A stretch of DNA of 64,000 nucleotides, from contig NC_135355.1 of NCBI RefSeq assembly GCF_051622035.1, forward strand, positions 30,134,986-30,198,985, in the 5' to 3' direction. The notes below the pieces were generated by a model. The model was not told where the DNA came from. It worked only from the letters and a program-made list of their open reading frames with translations, and ran no database searches. Below, in pieces: positions 1 through 18,054 of the stretch. The DNA is from Arctopsyche grandis. Taxonomy: Eukaryota; Arthropoda; Insecta; Trichoptera; Hydropsychidae. The position numbers and the translations under genes are program-made. Numbering within the stretch: position 1 is the stretch's first letter; each line of letters starts with the position of its first letter.

Positions 1-525
1 AGTATGAATGGAATTTTGATCTTCTCTCTTCCATTTGGGCCTCGTCGGGATGTTTTGTATTTGCAGCTGGTTCTTATATGTATATTGGTGCTGCTGGCTG
101 CATATGCAAGATATTCCCTATTTAGACATTATGTATTTTGTTATTTGATATATTTACTTTTTTTGCTATTTTAATAATGCTATTGTTTTGTATGATGATG
201 TATAAATGTATTTTTGTCTGTATATATCATTTTTTTTCTCATCTCTGTATATTTTTGACCCTTGTGGTGCATTAAGAACTCATGTAATGCCACAATGGTC
301 CAAACCTAAACTTAAATAAATGAATATCTAATGAAGGTACATAACCAGTACCTATAAATATATTTTACCATAGACGTCGTCTACAAAAATGTAAAAGTAT
401 ATAATGGTTATGTATTATATGTAATTAGATATGTTTCTTGATCTGTAGAACGTACACTCGTCACTTTGGATGAAATCTGTTAGACAAGTGTACATGATTA
501 ATTTAATAAATAAAATAAAAAAATA
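1..525. other. intronic AT-rich DNA, possible non-LTR 3' end
   Basis: No exon is recognised here. The window starts inside an upstream intron of the extradenticle gene, because the first recognisable exon (1081) opens in mid-protein. At about 258-315 a short imperfect hairpin (arms around tgtggtgcatta and taatgccaca) precedes cctaaacttaaataaatgaa, which is reminiscent of the 3' end of a non-LTR retrotransposon. That reading is a weak inference. Confidence 0.3.
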
Positions 526-1000
526 CAGTCCCTGTCCAAGAAATTACGGACACCTTGCAAAAATCACAAATTCTGCATTTACTAGTATATTAAAAACAAA
601 TATGTATTTTTGTTGTAACACGGTTTATTTAAAAAATAAATACATATAATAAAATACAACAAAACAATAAAATAATTAATACTTAATAATAATTAGCACT
701 TACAATAAAAATTCAAAATGCAAAATTTGCAAAATCAAATGAAAAAACCATGGTGTTGTTGAAGAGATAATTAAAAATTTCTACAGAAACGCACATCTTC
801 ACTGATCGACTTTCAGGAGCAAACTGTTGTTCCACATTTCAATTTTGTTTCACATTCTTTTGAATAACAGTACTACACAAAATCTTTTTTATGTGAATAA
901 GGTAGGTAATAAAGAGGCGCATACAAAAAAATTAACCCAAAAGGGGCTGCAGTGAGTAGTTTCTTAAAACGGGTGTCCGTAATTTCTTGGACAGGGACTG
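526..1000. mobile_element. Tc1/mariner-like MITE with 29-bp perfect inverted ends
   Basis: The element starts cagtccctgtccaagaaatt at 526 and the same 29 bases occur in inverted form at 972-1000. TA dinucleotides flank both ends (524-525 and 1001-1002), as expected for Tc1/mariner insertions. The interior is AT-rich with no transposase ORF, so this is a 475-bp non-autonomous copy. The perfect terminal repeats suggest a young insertion. It lies about 80 bp before an extradenticle exon, inside the intron. Confidence 0.85.
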
Positions 1001-1080
1001 TATAAATTAAAAATCATGTTCCAAACTACAACCCATTGTAAAACGCTATTTTAATAAAATTGTCTTGATCGTTTTTGCAG

Positions 1081-5377
<4,297 letters not shown>

Positions 5378-5463
5378 ATTTGTTCCGCTCTCATACATAA
5401 TTACTATTATAAACAATCATACTACTGTAATGTTTTGAAAAAAAAACAAATACGCAGCAAATT

Positions 5464-5556
<93 letters not shown>

Positions 5557-8317
5557 TAATAAGAATTATAATTTTTCAGCTTCGTGTGTGTTAATAAAAA
5601 AACGCATAGAATTAATTTTATATGACATGTATGTATTTATGTATATGTTGATATGATTTGTCAGAGGAACGAAAAGAGGCAATTATAATAATTCGCTTGA
5701 AATTAGTCACTATTTTAGTACAATTGGTTAATGCTTTTTTTTTGTTTGTTTTTTTTTTATTAAACCGGGCGGCTCTTGAATGTGTTCATTTGTACGGTAT
5801 GTCTCATATGAACTATGTGTGACTTTATAAGGGTTTCCTTTATTTGTTTGTATTTGAATTATTAAGTGAAAAAATTCCATGCACAATCATGTTGTCAAGA
5901 TTTGACTTAAAATGGTGTATGATTTTTTTTATTCGTGGTGATGTATCAATAAAATGTTATACTAGATCTCATCAATCGACCCTCAAAGTTGCCTATGGCT
6001 CATGTGGAACGTACTGTATGTAATTTAATTTAATTTTAATCGATTTGAAATGGGATATATCGCGGACGTTAAAAGAAATGTATTCGTACCAGATGACTCC
6101 ATTGATTTTATTGTAATTCACTTTCACTCCTTTCTCTTCTATCTATGAATGTATCTTTAAAATGTAAATCACTGTTATTATTGTACTATAATTATAGTGT
6201 TGTTGTTTTTTTTAAGTTACTCTTTTTGTTGTTTTAAATTAACCATACAATATAATGATAATATTTACAACAACAAAAAATGATCTGAACAGTGGCATGT
6301 GCAATCCACATTTTTTTTATTTTGGCTACACTTGGACAATCCACCATAGAGGAATTACAACTTAATTGTCAAAAATAATTAAATATTTATAAATCTGTGA
6401 TACTGGTGCTTTTACGACTCGCTTTTTTTTTCGTTGTATTTTTTTCTTCTTATTTTCCTACTTTGATTATAATTTTTTGACGAAATGTTAGTATTTAGTT
6501 TGTTATGTATTAACCACTATATTTTTATTATTAGAATGTGGAATTGATTTAGTACTTAAACGTTAAAATTAAGGTTTTTAAATTGCTTTGACGATATACA
6601 CTAGTGATTAATTCTGCAATCTAACATATAATAAAATAGAATACGATAATAATTTTTATGTATATTATTAATTAATATATAACAATTTATTTTTCTTAAA
6701 AAGTAATTTTTAGAGTTTTAGGAGTACGACTAAGAATAAATTATGTAATCTTAGCGCTCAGGGCCGGGTATTTCATTGTAATTTTGTTTTATATAAATAT
6801 ATTGAATAATAATATTAATAAAAAAAAGGAAGTCAAATTACTAAAACACTGAGTTTCTAAATACGATGCACAGAAATAAATGAAAAAATAGTATCACCGC
6901 TTATAAACATACGATGTGTATACCATTTAATATGTATTGATATTGAATATATTTTATTTCAATGGAGAAAAGCTATTGAAATATTTAAGAAATTGTGATG
7001 TAAATAATGATGGATTTTTTTTAATACATTCACATGTTGCAGATCGATGATTTATCGCTAATTATAAAAAGATTAAAATACAAAACAAATATTGACTGAT
7101 TGTTTTCTAATGTATTAAAATGCCTAACTATTTTTTTTCTTGTGTAGTAATGCCGTTGAAGTATTATTTAAATCATTTCTTGCAAAATTGAAATTTCGTG
7201 TGGATTTTTTAAATATTTATTATTATTATTATAGTAGTTTGTATTGTGAGATGGACTCTGAATTTGAATTTCATACAAAAGTTCACATTTCATATTTTCA
7301 TTAAAAAAAAAATATTTTAATATACGATACTGTAACTTGAAATACTCGTTGATAATAATTAAATCTGACAGTTAAATTTTGACAGATTCAGTTCAGAGTT
7401 CTAGCTAATACTATACATTTTAGGAGGATAAAAATTACCGATATGAAAATGTGAAACAATATATCTAACAATGTATACGATGATTGATTTTAAAAACGAA
7501 ATGAAAATAATAATAATTGAATAATGAGAAAAGTCTATATACTTGGTTGTTGAAAAATAAACATTATATGTGAAATATTTTGTGTGTCCTGTAGATGTTA
7601 AACTGTGTAACTTGTATACGATGACAAACACTTCTTATCACTCAGCGATATACGACAAATAATTAAAAGTTTGTGTATTGAAATTTGGCCTTTTTTTAAC
7701 ACCCCTCTATTCTGAACAAAGTATTATACATTAATACTAATTTTAAATGTCTTGTGTTTTATTTTAAAATTTTCCTTATTTGTTATCAACTGATACTATG
7801 GACATGATATCACCGATTTATAAATAGTTTCTGAGAAAATAATATGATTATAACTAAGTTTATATCATTTGTGTTCAAATATGGTAAGTGAAGTCAAGGA
7901 AAAATAGTTTTTCCATTGAATCATAAATTTTTAAAGACTGGAACAGCATGATATATTAGTTGATTTACAGCACATGTATATAATCATTTTGTCAACTCGT
8001 GAACTGCCCGAATTTTCTGAAAACTATTGTATAATGAGTGAACGTATTTTTCGCAAATGGTTAATAGGTTTTTTTAAATTAAACCAAACTCCCAAAGTTA
8101 AAAGTTGGAATACAACTTCGTTACAGTTATCTTCGACCATATGAATTATCAGATCATTATCTCAAACTGATAATTTTGTATGAAATTTATATACATTTCA
8201 ATATATTTTCAGGCAATAAACGATATCTATCTTATAGGTCATTGTGTTATTCAATTTGAGAAATACATATGTATGCTACGCGACGAAAATAACCAGTCAA
8301 TTTGAAATATTTTCTCT
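5378..8317. other. extradenticle 3' UTR and downstream AT-rich DNA
   Basis: Very AT-rich non-coding DNA after the extradenticle stop. It contains many AATAAA-type signals (for example near 5594, 5948 and 6811), so the polyadenylation site cannot be fixed. A long (TA)n microsatellite lies at 5467-5555. No other gene is seen. Confidence 0.6.
5467..5555. repeat. (TA)n microsatellite, about 90 bp
   Basis: An uninterrupted ta/at dinucleotide run just downstream of the extradenticle stop, probably inside its 3' UTR. Its length suggests it is polymorphic. Confidence 0.95.
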
Positions 8318-8528
8318 TCTTAATATATAATTTCGAAAGAGACTTTGTATGTATGTATGTAAGGTTTGGGTGGTAGAATCCGTGACGTTAAATTTAATAA
8401 AAAACAAATGAATATTTAAATAAAATAAAACTTTTCAAATAAATTTAATAAAATGTTTACTATTAGATTAGCCATGTTTAAGCGGTTTATATTACAAATA
8501 CCGAGCGAAGCCGGGTAAAACCACTAGT
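8318..8528 (+). mobile_element. Helitron-like non-autonomous element, copy H1
   Basis: The 5' end is tcttaatatataatttcgaa followed by gagactttgtatgtatgt. The 3' end is gagcgaagccgggtaa then accactagt. The same pair of ends recurs on the minus strand at about 20498-21081, 29538-30426 and 44904-45983. A 5' TC, a 3' CTAG(T), absence of inverted termini and absence of a target duplication fit Helitron/Helentron-type non-autonomous elements. No ORF. The class is inferred from terminal motifs only. Confidence 0.65.
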
Positions 8529-8903
8529 CATCGATATTTTGGATAAAGATATGCTGGTATGATATCTACGAATGTAGTTTGAAACTAAATCTTTTAAATA
8601 ATACTATTTTTGTATGAGTTTTGGAGAATTTAAAAACACTGTGTTATCGGCCTTTGAATGAAGTTTTATTGAAAACACAGCGTATGTGTTTACGGCCTAT
8701 AGTGAGTTAATTCATTTAGGTTACTTATTTTACAATAGTACGTATAAATTAATGTTTAAGAAAGGTGCATATATATTTTTTGATTCGCTCAAGTCTTAAA
8801 GCCGATATTGTATTTTATTAATTTCTAACTCATATACATACATGCATGCATAGATATGCTTGACATCTGACCTTCCGTATTATATACATTAAGCAGATAA
8901 TAT

Positions 8904-8990
8904 CAGGGCTGTGGAGTCGTGACTTTTTGGCCAGAGTCACTAAAAATCGAATATGTTACAACTCCAATTTGTCACTAAACACATACATAT
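8904..8990. mobile_element. hAT-type element fragment
   Basis: The sequence cagggctgtggagtcg at 8904 resembles the terminus of widespread hAT-type MITEs. No matching opposite end is seen nearby, so this is probably a degraded or truncated copy. Family assignment is from memory of the terminal motif. Confidence 0.35.
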
Positions 8991-9329
8991 CTGGTTAAAC
9001 TTAATGCACTGATTACGTAGCCTGTCTAAATATATGTAGCTCTTCTGAAGTAAATTTTCAATTTCTGATTGCATTTACCTTATTTGACCATCTCGGACCC
9101 TTTTTTGTGGCGCTTCTGAAGTTAGTATGAATAAAAACCAATAACCATCAAGAGAAGAGACTAATAAGCACTGACAATTGATATCCTAAAATTACATATG
9201 TATTTAAAAATTCAACTTTCAAATTCAAAAGTTAAATTAAAAATCAATGAATTTCACTTGTACCAGATTCGTTAGTGAGTAGAGTAACTGTTTTTATTTT
9301 CCCCTCTCCTTCCATTGACACCTTATTCT

Positions 9330-9594
9330 CAGTGCCGGTTTTAGGGGGGGCTAGGTTGTATAAATAAATTTAAATAATAATAAATAAATTTAAATAATAA
9401 TAAATAAATTTAAATAATAATAATATTAAATAAGTTAGGGCAACGCTCAATGCGTCAATGCTGCTTTAAATTTTAAAATCAGAGCGCCAAAAGCCATACA
9501 AAATTTTAGATTAGAGCGCCGAAGGCGAAATTTTTTTCTAAGGGTGTTTAAAAAAAATTGCCCGAGGGCGCCATTGGGTGTAAGGCCGGCACTG
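9330..9594. mobile_element. hAT-type MITE copy 1 with perfect 8-bp TSD
   Basis: The ends are cagtgccggttttag and ggccggcactg, an inverted pair (CAGTGCCGG). It is flanked by the perfect 8-bp duplication cttattct (9322-9329 and 9595-9602). The interior holds a 21-bp tandem repeat (taaataataataaataaatt unit, about 9356-9424) and the blocks agcgccaaaagccatacaaa and aagggtgttt, shared with copy 2 at 33849. An 8-bp TSD with CAG-starting ends indicates hAT-type mobilisation. No transposase is encoded. Confidence 0.85.
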
Positions 9595-9743
9595 CTTATT
9601 CTACAGTTGTACAATTCGAAATATTAATATATATTTTGCTACGCATCGGTATTAGTAAGCCAAATAAACTTGCAAATTAGCCCATTCGTCACATTGATAG
9701 GTGAAATTATGACTATTTATGTACCTGGAAATGGTCTTATACA

Positions 9744-10042
9744 TCTATATATATATAAAAATGAATGTCTGTGTGTGTGTGTCTCGAATAGGCTCCTAAA
9801 CCACTCAACCGATTACGATGGAACTTTCAGGATTTGTTGTATGGATGTCTGGGAAGATTACTGTGAAAAAAAAACGGGAAAAACGGGAATGAGTTATTGC
9901 AACGCTATAAATTTCAAATATTTTCGGATTGCGATCAACGTTTTCGCTGCCTGCCTTTTTATTCCGACAAATGGGAACGGGGACCAGAACGGGAATTGCA
10001 TGCGTTATTGTGGCATTGCAATGCATGCTGGGCTCAGCTAGT
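9744..10042 (+). mobile_element. Helentron-type non-autonomous element
   Basis: It starts tctatatatatataaaaatg, followed by aatgtctgtgtgtgtgtgtc and aaaccactcaaccgattacg. It ends gcatgctgggctcagctagt. This combination (TC start, TCTGTGTGTG tract, 'aaccgatt' block, CTAGT end) is typical of arthropod Helentron/HINE elements as I know them. The 123-aa ORF over it is not a gene. About 300 bp long, non-autonomous. Confidence 0.7.
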
Positions 10043-10237
10043 ATATGAATAAAAATTAATTTGATATTTTAAAATTCACATACAATATAGTAGTCTCATT
10101 CTCAGTTTTTCATATATAACAAATTTAACAGTAAATTACATCTTGTATTTGAGAAGCGTTGATAGATAACAAAGCAATATTCTCTACATGATTTGGCAAT
10201 CCGAGATGATCAGTCGGTCACAGATGCTCACGCTAGA

Positions 10238-10270
10238 TGCACAAATATATACTAATCGTACAAGTTTAAA
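10238..10270 (+). promoter_or_regulatory. TATA-like core promoter of the DUF4789 gene
   Basis: The sequence aaatatatact at 10241 lies about 25 bases before the start codon at 10271. This leaves room for only a very short 5' leader. It is plausible for a small secreted-protein gene but depends on the true transcription start. Confidence 0.3.
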
Positions 10271-11564
10271 ATGAAATTAATTCGTGATAACGCAGCATTG
10301 TGGTGTTGTTTACTTTGCGTACAACTGTCCGCGTCCGCTATCATTCCGGAAAGTGCAACTCCTGTGATAAATGAAACAGTAGTTTCAGTTAGTGACGAAA
10401 CCATTCCAAAATTGGAAGAATCAATCGTACAGAACTTTACCATAGACGATGAAAAGTGTCTTTCCCAAAAAAAATTCTTCATTAAAGACAGTTGTCACTC
10501 TCTACTCTCACAAGGCCCGTGTCTTGATGGGGAATGGTTGGTTTTAGACAATAATGGTGACTATTCTCAATTGGAAAAGCCGATTAGACCAATTTGTAAA
10601 ATAAATCCTTGTGAAATGAACTATGTATGATACAAACTAAAATAAATATATACCGACACACATTTTTCCAAGTATGAATGATACATATACTTTCCATTTG
10701 ACTTGTATTTTTAGATTTGGTGGCCGGACCAGAATAAATGCATACAAATAAGAATCGCTCACGCTTCATACTGTCAAGACAACGCAATGGTTACTATAGA
10801 ACCATTCGGAGAAGGGTCATGTGTTTGCCGAAATGGCTTTGGCATGTTTGAAGTATGAATTTATATGATATAGAAACAAGCTGAAAGAACACATTAAAAA
10901 AACTATCTGTTTGCAAAGTAATACAGTTTCTCATAAAAAAAATATTAATGATCATCCGTGTGTTTATTGATTTACATTTTCTTTAAATGAAACTGCATCA
11001 CAAGTCCTCTAAAAACAGGAAATGTTTTGTAATGTGTTAGGAAGCTTAGCTCCATTAAACATAAGCTCATACATACATATTGTATTTGACAATGCAACAT
11101 TTCAGAATGGCAGTAAATGTATTGAATATTATCAACAAGGACGGTGTAAGTCTTCCGAAGTGGTGACATATGATGAAATATCAGGACATGCGGTTTGCAC
11201 AATCGACAAATGCTTACATGAAAATATGCTACACGATGAGAAGCTAGACACAATGGTAGATGATGAAAGAAGAAAGATCTATGCACCTATGGAAGGAGAT
11301 GGAAAGTGTTATAAATTATTCCACAGTGATCCTTGTTTAACAGCAGAATTTAGATTTATTGTTGACCACGTATCTCATATTCCTAAATGCATCAAAATGA
11401 TGCAAATGCGTTTTGCTGTAAATGTAGTAGATCGTTGTTCTACTAAAGGTAATGAATGTAGAGAAACTATTAGTATAAGGCAAAAAGCTTTAAAGTATAA
11501 TGTAGATTTAAATAAACTATCTAGGACAACCCAAAGTAATCTATCTAAAAAGTTACCAAAATAG
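10271..11564 (+). CDS. secreted cysteine-rich DUF4789-type protein
   Basis: Function unknown. Exons 10271-10624, 10715-10852 and 11106-11564 join in phase 0 to give about 316 residues. Residues 1-22 (MKLIRDNAALWCCLLCVQLS) form a signal peptide, so the product is probably exported. The mature part is a chain of cysteine-containing repeats of the form C-x(6-11)-C-x(4-6)-GPC followed by EWLVLD (residues 63-95), then FGEGSCVCRNGFGMFE in exon 2, and in exon 3 KCIEYYQQGRCK and KCYKLFHSDPCL. The pattern and the phrase 'GPCLDGEWLVLD' match arthropod DUF4789 proteins. The tail after the last cysteine is basic. The gene has its own TATA-like box, and a polyadenylation signal candidate lies near 11806. 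Family call fairly sure; role not known. Confidence 0.85.
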
Positions 11565-12674
11565 AAAAATATCAAATGTCATTGAATTTTTCATTCAAAT
11601 TTATATACTCAAATATCTCTCTACCTAACGAATCATTATTTATTATAGTAATTGCAATTTAATTCATTGTAGCTTTAATACTTTGTATAATTATTTATTA
11701 GTGACCAAGTCTTTTCACAATAATGTAAAAAAGTTGAATTAATATTTTCGGGTGGTTTTTATTTTTACAAGCCTCTTCAATGTTTTCAATATTTTTTTAT
11801 AGTAAAATAAATACGTTTTTGTGTTTCATGAATTTAGTATTTTTGTTGTCAATTACCTTACATTCCCAATCTATAAATCATTTTTAAAAGAAAAAATCTT
11901 GATTTTTAAAATTTCTTCTGTGCATCAAAACTTGACAAATCAAACAATTCTACGAAAACGATGGGACGACCGCAAAGAACGTTAAAAACAGGACTGTTCC
12001 GGCCAAAATGGAAAGTATGGTCCCCTACCTCTAGCCAAATTTTATTACTGCACAATGCACACCAGGGTACAGAAAAAATTTCAAAACAATTATGTTCACT
12101 TCAAATCAAGCTTGACGATTCTTCACAATGAGGTAATATAAAAAAAATAAACATGCCAATTTGAAAAACTTACAACTTGATTACAATAAAACCGATTAAA
12201 TAACTATTCAGTTTGATTTACCCCCACTGTATTGATTTCTTGCAACATCTCGAAACGGAAGTCAAGTAAGTCATCAATTTACAAATCGGAGCATTAAATC
12301 TACTTTACATAATTTTTACAAGATGATAAACTATTAAAATCAACTAAATAATTAGAATAAAAAAAAACATTTTTATTCTGTATATGACAGATTTTTTGCG
12401 TTCTGTCATGGTTAGTAGAAATGGTGTTAACACTCAAGGCGCCGAGTTTTATACGACCGTTACTGGGGCTGTCACTCAAGACTCAATCAAAGTTATCATT
12501 CAAAGCTTTGCAAAACATTAAGTGGTGATATTTAACATCATCAACATTAAATTAAAGGATAATGAACCAGTAAAACAGCAGGTATAATATGAATATATAA
12601 TAAAATTATAATACGAAAAAATTAACCTAAAATTTCAACTTCCGTATCGATTATAAGTTTTCAGATATATAAAA
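11565..12674. other. intergenic, 1.1 kb
   Basis: AT-rich. A small ORF at 11961-12131 (+, 56 codons, starting MGRPQRTLKTGLFRPKWKVW) has slightly higher GC than its surroundings, but nothing supports it as a gene. The stretch 12410-12560 probably belongs to the promoter or 5' leader of the next gene. Confidence 0.5.
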
Positions 12675-15009
12675 ATGTACGAATACTGTACTAAAGAAAA
12701 TGACAATAATTCTGATAATAGCTTGCGGAAGCATGTGCGCTTCAATACACCATCCAAAACTAATCCACAACTCGCTGACCTAAATTTACCCAAACCATTC
12801 ATGTACAATGCTGACATTTTAAAACCAAGGATGAGACCGTTACATTCCATAGAAAATACACAATCCACCTGCGATCAACCAAATGCTCCGATATCCAACA
12901 TGACTCTAAGCAGGTTGAACAAGAATGGTCTCCCAAAGCCATGTCAAGAATTAGAGTTGAGTATATTCGATTCACAAGCGCTACGTGAAAATGTAAAATT
13001 CATCAATCGTAACAATTCAAGCAATAACGAGAAACCATGCTCAATACTACCAGAAAAAATTCATTTCCCGAATGCTTCTATTCGAAAACAGAATAAGTCT
13101 CCAAATAGTGGAAGACCAACAATATCACAGCCTTCTAAAAGCGATTCAGACGAAAATTTAGATTTTTTTACACTTCCCAATTCTAATTCAAATATACTCA
13201 CAAAAGACACTTTATATTCAGTGCCAAAAATGGCATTAAATTTTCAACAGTGTGAAAAACCCGTTATGACTTATCATGAAAATGTCTCACATCAACATCG
13301 TAAAAATAGTTTAAATCAAAATCCACGTACTCACAATAAACCATCACAGAATACAGTATGTGGCACAAATACGAATAAATGCAATTGCCGGAATAATACA
13401 AAACCAGAAACCAAACAAATAGACATTTGTAGCGCGGACGCCAAACGAAATGCAATATTGCAACGAGAACATATGTTAAATCAACCTTATGTAGAAGATA
13501 ATAATGTCTCTCATTGCTACGATGAAGAAATATCAAATCAACATCAGCCTTCTGTTTCCGACTTGTATGATTTAATTCAAATGCAAATCGGTCATTTACA
13601 ACGCTTACAAAATCGAGTTGACGAGCTTTCAAAATTAAAACATTGCAATGATACAACACATATTAAATATTCAGAAGACGAACGTATTAAATATTCAGAA
13701 GGCGAACTGTACACCAACCATCGAACATTAAGTCCTGTGGATCCTGCGCCAATCGCACAAGAAGAAGAAATACACAAAATATCTATAGGTGTAATGACAA
13801 GTTTTGAAGTGACTGTAAAATCAAATAAAATTAATCTTCAAGTCCCTGTAGATGAGGGCGTTCAGACATCGCTTAATTTTCTCAACGGTATGAAATCCAA
13901 TGACAGAGAAAATATCAAACATTGCGAAAATGGTATACAAACGATGAATTTCCTAGATGGGATTGAACGATGTACTAAGAAAGTTGGACTGGGTGAAGAT
14001 TTCAAATTTAGAAACCCTACTACTTCAACGAATGTCACAATCGACGATCCGGTAACGCCTAGAATTCAAAGAAATCCTCGAAATATAGATTTAAGTTGTA
14101 TAGAAAATCATTTGTCTCCTGTTACCGAAGATTATAATTAGTAAGTATAATGTAATCATTTATGGTTATGTAAATATATACATACATATTTCAATAGTTT
14201 CTCTTTACAGTTCTGAGGATGAATGCTCACAACCTGAAATAGGATGGACTTTTTACAACAACGTTATGGTAATATCGCAAATGAAGTCAGTTCAATCATA
14301 AAAATCATTTTTAATTATTATTTTTTGTTTCAGAATCATGTTAATAGAATATTGCGAAGTCCACCTGACAATATTCGTAATCCACCGAAACCCAAAATAC
14401 CAGTGGCTGAATTAAATCAAATGTGCTTCAATGGAAAGGATATTAATGCATCTTCATCTAAGAAGTATTTATTTAAGTTAGCAAGATAATAGATTTATAT
14501 AATGCAATTTTTAACTCAATAATTAATCTTTTTATTTTCAGAGTGACTTTTGACTTTGGAAACGCACTGCCAGTGCAGAAAAACAATTTTCTTTCTGAAG
14601 CAAGTTCAGATACTAGCTTACATATGAACAAACTTGCAGCTAAATATCTAGGTGCGTCGTCACAAAGTTCTCAAAAATACACCAGGCCGGTGGCTAAAGT
14701 TCAACGTAATTATTTAGGAGATATTACCAACGAAATGTCTTTTGCGACAATGCAATATATGCAGAGACATCACTTATTACCTGGTTAGTAAAATCTACAT
14801 ACATATTGTTAAATACCTATATCTAAACTTATACTTTTATGTTTTTTAACCGTAATGTTCTTTTAGTCCCAAATGATGATAGATCTCATCCAAACAGATT
14901 TGAAACCGAACCGAAAGATGCACTGATTGAAAACACGAAACAAATGTATAAAGGACATAATAAAATATTGGATATAACTGCTTTAAAACAACAACCGAAA
15001 CTTTTGTAA
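12675..15009 (+). CDS. Ana2/STIL-like centriole duplication protein (probable)
   Basis: Exons 12675-14140, 14211-14268, 14334-14476, 14542-14783 and 14867-15009 join in frame to 683 residues. The long first exon encodes a polar, low-complexity N-terminal half rich in Asn, Ser and Lys. It contains a Pro/Arg-containing motif (residues 36-57, LNLPKPF and ILKPRMRP), where Ana2/STIL proteins bind Sas-4, and a predicted coiled coil at 296-322 (LYDLIQMQIGHLQRLQNRVD). The block ISIGVMTSFEVTV lies at 369-381. The C-terminal part (about 557-640) ends with MSFATMQYMQRHHLLP, resembling the STAN motif that binds Sas-6 after Plk4 phosphorylation. A tiny internal duplication, IKYSED/IKYSEG, sits at 330-343. 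Length exceeds fly Ana2 (about 420 aa). A polyadenylation signal (aataaa) overlaps the stop. Identity rests on architecture and the STAN-like motif; it could be another coiled-coil protein. Confidence 0.72.
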
Positions 15010-15187
15010 TAAAATTATTTTAATTTGACTACACTCAATTTATTTATGATGTATGACATTCTTGCTGTGTGATTATTTATTAATTGAAATGATTTTACTG
15101 TGAACTAACTGGCATAATAAATGCTGTGAAATAAAATATTTAATTTAAAAATGTGTTTCATATTTTTATAATTGTAATGTTTTTCAC

Positions 15188-15551
15188 GGTAAACGGACTA
15201 CTAGTCATATGTGAACCAGTCACAGGACAACCGGTCGCTCTAGATCGGTCACACGTGATCACCCGTCACACTAAAACTGGACACGAGAAAACTGATTGAC
15301 CGATTTTAGGGTGTGACCAGTTTTAGTGTGACGTGTGATCACGTGTGACCGATCTAGAGCGACCAGTTGTTATGTGACAGGTTCACATTTGACTAGTAAT
15401 CACTAGAGGTAGGATAGTCACAGTGCTATCCATTGTTCCATTGTTGTAAATCCTTTGTAAAAAAGGTTAGGCAAACCTTTAACAATGCATTTACAACCTT
15501 TGAACAATACGCGGCACCTTCTGGGTCCGGTGACTAGTAATCACCGAACCG
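15188..15551. mobile_element. foldback element F1 with 8-bp TSD and 81-bp stem
   Basis: Flanked by the perfect duplication tttttcac (15180-15187 and 15552-15559). It starts ggtaaacgg and ends ccgaaccg. Inside, 15200-15280 and 15317-15397 form a roughly 90% identical inverted repeat of 81 bases rich in ggtcac/gtgacc motifs, with a 36-base loop. A second hairpin element (15404-15534) is inserted near the right end. The outer ends match those of the elements at 15750-15915 and 21100-21533, whose stems are unrelated. Non-coding; lies between the Ana2-like gene and ATG5. Confidence 0.75.
15404..15534 (+). mobile_element. hairpin MITE 'TAGAGG' copy 1, 131 bp, 10-bp TSD
   Basis: Starts tagaggtaggatagtc and ends gggtccggtgac. 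Flanked by tagtaatcac at 15394-15403 and 15535-15544. The interior is a foldback (ttgttgtaaatcctttgtaa against gcatttacaacc). Related copies: 30644-30743, 56079-56211 (minus), 56220-56350 and 60956-61048. A 10-bp TSD would suit a Mutator-like element, which is inference. Confidence 0.7.
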
Positions 15552-15749
15552 TTTTTCACATATGTATGTATGTACTATCAATGAAAGTACATATTATGTA
15601 GAAACTAGTATTTTTCGCTCTTTTGAGAGTCAGTAAAACGAAAATTGGTTGAAGTTTTATCCAAAATGCAAAACCTAGAAAGTTTTTTTGACAAACACTA
15701 GCCTTTTTCTCTTGAACCTGAATTTACCAATTATTTGCATGTTTATAAT

Positions 15750-15915
15750 GGTAAACGGATTATTCCGCAAAAAGCGATCTCGATCACAGAATATCTGGCA
15801 CTCGAGCTTTCGTTCATAGCTTTCGATTAATGGAGTTTTTGGGTGCCAGATGTTCCGTGATCGAGATTTTAGCGACGAGCGCGGGATCCCTTTTTGCGGA
15901 ATAATCAACGAACCG
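15750..15915. mobile_element. foldback element F2 with 8-bp TSD
   Basis: Flanked by tttataat (15742-15749 and 15916-15923). The outer ends ggtaaacgg and cgaaccg are shared with F1 and F3. The stem is different: attattccgcaaaaagcgat and ctcgatcacagaatatctgg on the left pair with their complements on the right, with some unpaired bases. It has no inserted TAGAGG element. The 77-aa minus-strand ORF here is only the stem read through. Confidence 0.75.
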
Positions 15916-16282
15916 TTTATAATAATAGTATGTACATATTATTTTTCTGACACTATATATTTAATCAAAAAATACTGAAGCACTAAGAACTGCATAAGTC
16001 TACTAAAATAATATTTGTATCGAGCTTATACTGGACCACAATTTTTGCTCTCAATTAATATTTAGCAATATCAATGTTACCGTAAAAAACCTCCACCAAA
16101 TTTTATTTTATCACTTCGAGTGATTGAATACTATGAACCATCTAAAATGAATAAAGTTGTGCTTTCTAATTTACCACAAATAAAATAATTCGTACATGGT
16201 CGATATTAATGGTATTAAAAGAAGTGTCAAACGTTCTTGTGTCAGTGGTGATTCAGGGGAGCGTGTTGTGAGTTGTGACAAG

Positions 16283-18054
<1,772 letters not shown>

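Noticed and set aside
9670-10041. 123-aa ORF
   Set aside because: It covers a Helentron-type element and a gt-repeat; no protein family recognised.
11961-12131. 56-codon ORF as a small gene
   Set aside because: Single short ORF without splice, signal peptide or family match; kept only as a note in the intergenic entry.
16196-16282. N-terminal extension of ATG5 from the upstream in-frame ATG
   Set aside because: Family members begin at the M-x-(D/N)-D-(R/K)-(E/D)VLR position, matching 16283; the extra 29 residues have no counterpart.
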